Shown: positions 28,389 to 29,437 of the stretch, piece by piece
Numbering within the stretch: position 1 is the first letter of the stretch
Layout of the letters: the number at the start of each line of letters is the position of its first letter
Virus record (IMG/VR): IMGVR_UViG_3300042924_004134
Coordinates: 1-29,437 of that record
DNA length: 29,437 nt
Origin: a virus
Reading direction: 5' to 3' (one strand)
Notes under the pieces: model-generated
Seen by the model: the letters and a program-made list of their open reading frames with translations, nothing else
What the model was told of the DNA's origin: nothing
Databases searched by the model: none
Program-made: the position numbers and the translations under genes

Positions 28389-28777
28389 AAGACGTAATTT
28401 TAGCCCTTATGTTGGGCACAGCATTTTGTTATGAATTAGTTGTATTTATTAAAGCTAGAGGTTATGTAAGAGTTTTTTACAAAACAAAACATAGTGAAGA
28501 AGATGATAAAGCAGTTAAATTTGGAGTGGGTTGTTTCTCATTAATTTATTTAGTATTCTTAATATTAGGAATGGCTATTAGTGAGTTGTGGTATGTCTAT
28601 TTATTTATATTTGCTTTGTCAATTATACAAAGTCCAATAAGTAAATATTTAAAAAGAAGAAAATATTGGGAGACATTAGTGCAATTTAAAAGATTAGATT
28701 CTGCATTATCAATGGGAACTATTGTATTTTTATTCTTTTCACATTTTCATCCAGAAGTATTAAACTGGATATGGTAA
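28385..28777 (+). CDS. Multi-span membrane protein
   Basis: A 130-aa hydrophobic protein with about three to four membrane segments: near the N-terminus (VILALMLGTAFCYELVVFIK), the middle (FSLIYLVFLILGMAISELWY) and the end (LSMGTIVFLFFSHFHPEVLN). Charged loops lie between them (TKHSEEDDKAVK and SKYLKRRKYWE). It starts with a 4-nt overlap and shares its stop with the start of the radical-SAM gene. No family recognised. It might modify the host membrane or partner the small protein upstream. Confidence 0.7.
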   Translation: MKDVILALMLGTAFCYELVVFIKARGYVRVFYKTKHSEEDDKAVKFGVGCFSLIYLVFLILGMAISELWYVYLFIFALSIIQSPISKYLKRRKYWETLVQFKRLDSALSMGTIVFLFFSHFHPEVLNWIW

Positions 28778-29437
28778 TTCAAAAAGTTACTAGAAAATCT
28801 ATGATCATAAGACCAAGTGGGAGGAGTACTGATTTTATCAGTCCCTCCTTTGGTCATGGCTGTTTGTATAACTGTACTTACTGTTATATGAAAAGACATA
28901 AGCCGGAAGGATTATCTGTAGCTACAAATACTATGGATATCCTGACAGAGATTAATTCACATGCATATTTCTCTACTGTAGAGAAACCAAATCAAACAGG
29001 AGAGTATGTAACTTATGATATTTCATGTAATGAAGACTTTGCTCTGCATGCAAAATATCATGACTGGAAAACAATCTTTGCATTCTTCAGAGATCATCCA
29101 CTTGCTATGGGTTCATTTGCTACTAAATATGTAAATAAGGACCTTTTAGATTTTAATCCAGAAGGTAAGATTAGAATAAGATTTAGTCTTATGCCTGAAA
29201 AATGGAGAAAAGTTTTAGAACCTAATACAAGTGCAATTGATTTAAGATTAAATGCAGTACCTAGATTTCTTGATGCTGGATATGAAGTTCATTTAAATTT
29301 TAGTCCAGTTATAGTTCATGATCTTTGGCTTACAGAGTATGAATTTTTATTTCACTTAGTTAGTAGACATGCTAATATAAATGGATGGGATACTAGAGAT
29401 GTGAAAGCTGAAGTAATATTCTTGACTCATAATGAAC
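28771..29437 (+). CDS. Radical-SAM protein, spore-photoproduct-lyase-like (5' part)
   Basis: Open to the right edge (222 codons, no stop); the C-terminus is outside the window. Start is the ATG at 28771, overlapping the previous stop. It contains FGHGCLYNCTYCYMKRHKP, giving Cys31-x3-Cys35-x2-Cys38, which binds the [4Fe-4S] cluster of radical-SAM enzymes, followed by YITDN-type radical-SAM features in weaker form. The CxxxCxYCY block with the following segments (YDISCNEDFALHAKYHDWK and FATKYVNKDLLDF) looks like the spore photoproduct lyase family, which repairs thymine lesions. DNA repair would suit a phage, but some members have other roles, so the substrate is uncertain. Confidence 0.75.
   Translation, partial: MVIQKVTRKSMIIRPSGRSTDFISPSFGHGCLYNCTYCYMKRHKPEGLSVATNTMDILTEINSHAYFSTVEKPNQTGEYVTYDISCNEDFALHAKYHDWKTIFAFFRDHPLAMGSFATKYVNKDLLDFNPEGKIRIRFSLMPEKWRKVLEPNTSAIDLRLNAVPRFLDAGYEVHLNFSPVIVHDLWLTEYEFLFHLVSRHANINGWDTRDVKAEVIFLTHNE

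Noticed and set aside
1-29437. Possible TAG stop-codon reassignment, known in some crAss-like phages
   Set aside because: Several genes end in TAG next to their terminators (for example 16985, 20932, 24451), long late genes contain no in-frame TAG, and no suppressor tRNA (anticodon CTA) is seen.

Overview
The window looks like part of a tailed-phage genome of the crAss-like type (order Crassvirales), probably infecting a member of the Bacteroidota. The evidence is an adjacent large terminase and portal pair of crAss-like type, preceded by an IHF/HU-like gene. Other support is a Bacteroidota-type -7 promoter box (TAnnTTTG) ahead of several late genes, a ClpS-like protein with Bacteroidota-style sequence, AT-rich DNA with almost no Shine-Dalgarno sequences, and two long convergent-free gene blocks. 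The two blocks diverge at about 16.5 kb. The standard genetic code fits: TAA, TAG and TGA all end genes.

Left block (1-16511, all minus strand): late and structural genes in five apparent transcription units, four of them closed by a visible intrinsic terminator. Reading in the direction of transcription: (1) an HExxH metallopeptidase-like protein (16511-16068). (2) An unknown protein, a GroES-like protein, a DUF3310 protein and a small membrane protein (15935-14743). (3) A small protein with a phage-structural C-terminal motif and a charged coiled-coil protein (14638-13847). (4) Repetitive tail or receptor-binding proteins (393, 741 and 203 aa), then a lysis group (coiled-coil membrane protein, holin-like protein, Lys-rich protein, N-acetylmuramoyl-L-alanine amidase), a 52-aa small gene and a basic 215-aa protein (13788-7129). 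(5) The packaging unit: coiled-coil protein, winged-helix-like protein, IHF/HU-like protein, Cys-rich zinc protein, PD-(D/E)XK nuclease, a 172-aa protein, TerL and the portal, which runs off the left edge.

Right block (16746-29437, all plus strand): probable early and middle genes. The first three genes each have a repeated GCTAACCC element 29-47 nt upstream, and terminators separate these genes. A fourth copy lies ahead of a noncoding stretch. This block is rich in noncoding, strongly folded stretches: 18.15-18.31 kb, 18.96-19.10 kb, 20.94-21.24 kb and 25.75-25.85 kb. It also holds a cluster of tiny membrane proteins, a tRNA-Arg(TCT), an HNH-type zinc protein, an SF2 (DEAH) helicase, a ClpS-like adaptor, a DnaA-domain-IV-like HTH protein, and the start of a radical-SAM protein resembling spore photoproduct lyase at the right edge.

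A plausible reading is that the incoming virion RNA polymerase known from crAss-like phages, whose gene is not in this window, reads the right block early. Host RNA polymerase would then use the TATATTTG boxes for the left block. Assignment of the two promoter types to the two polymerases is inference. Many right-block genes have no recognisable family and are described only by what can be seen.
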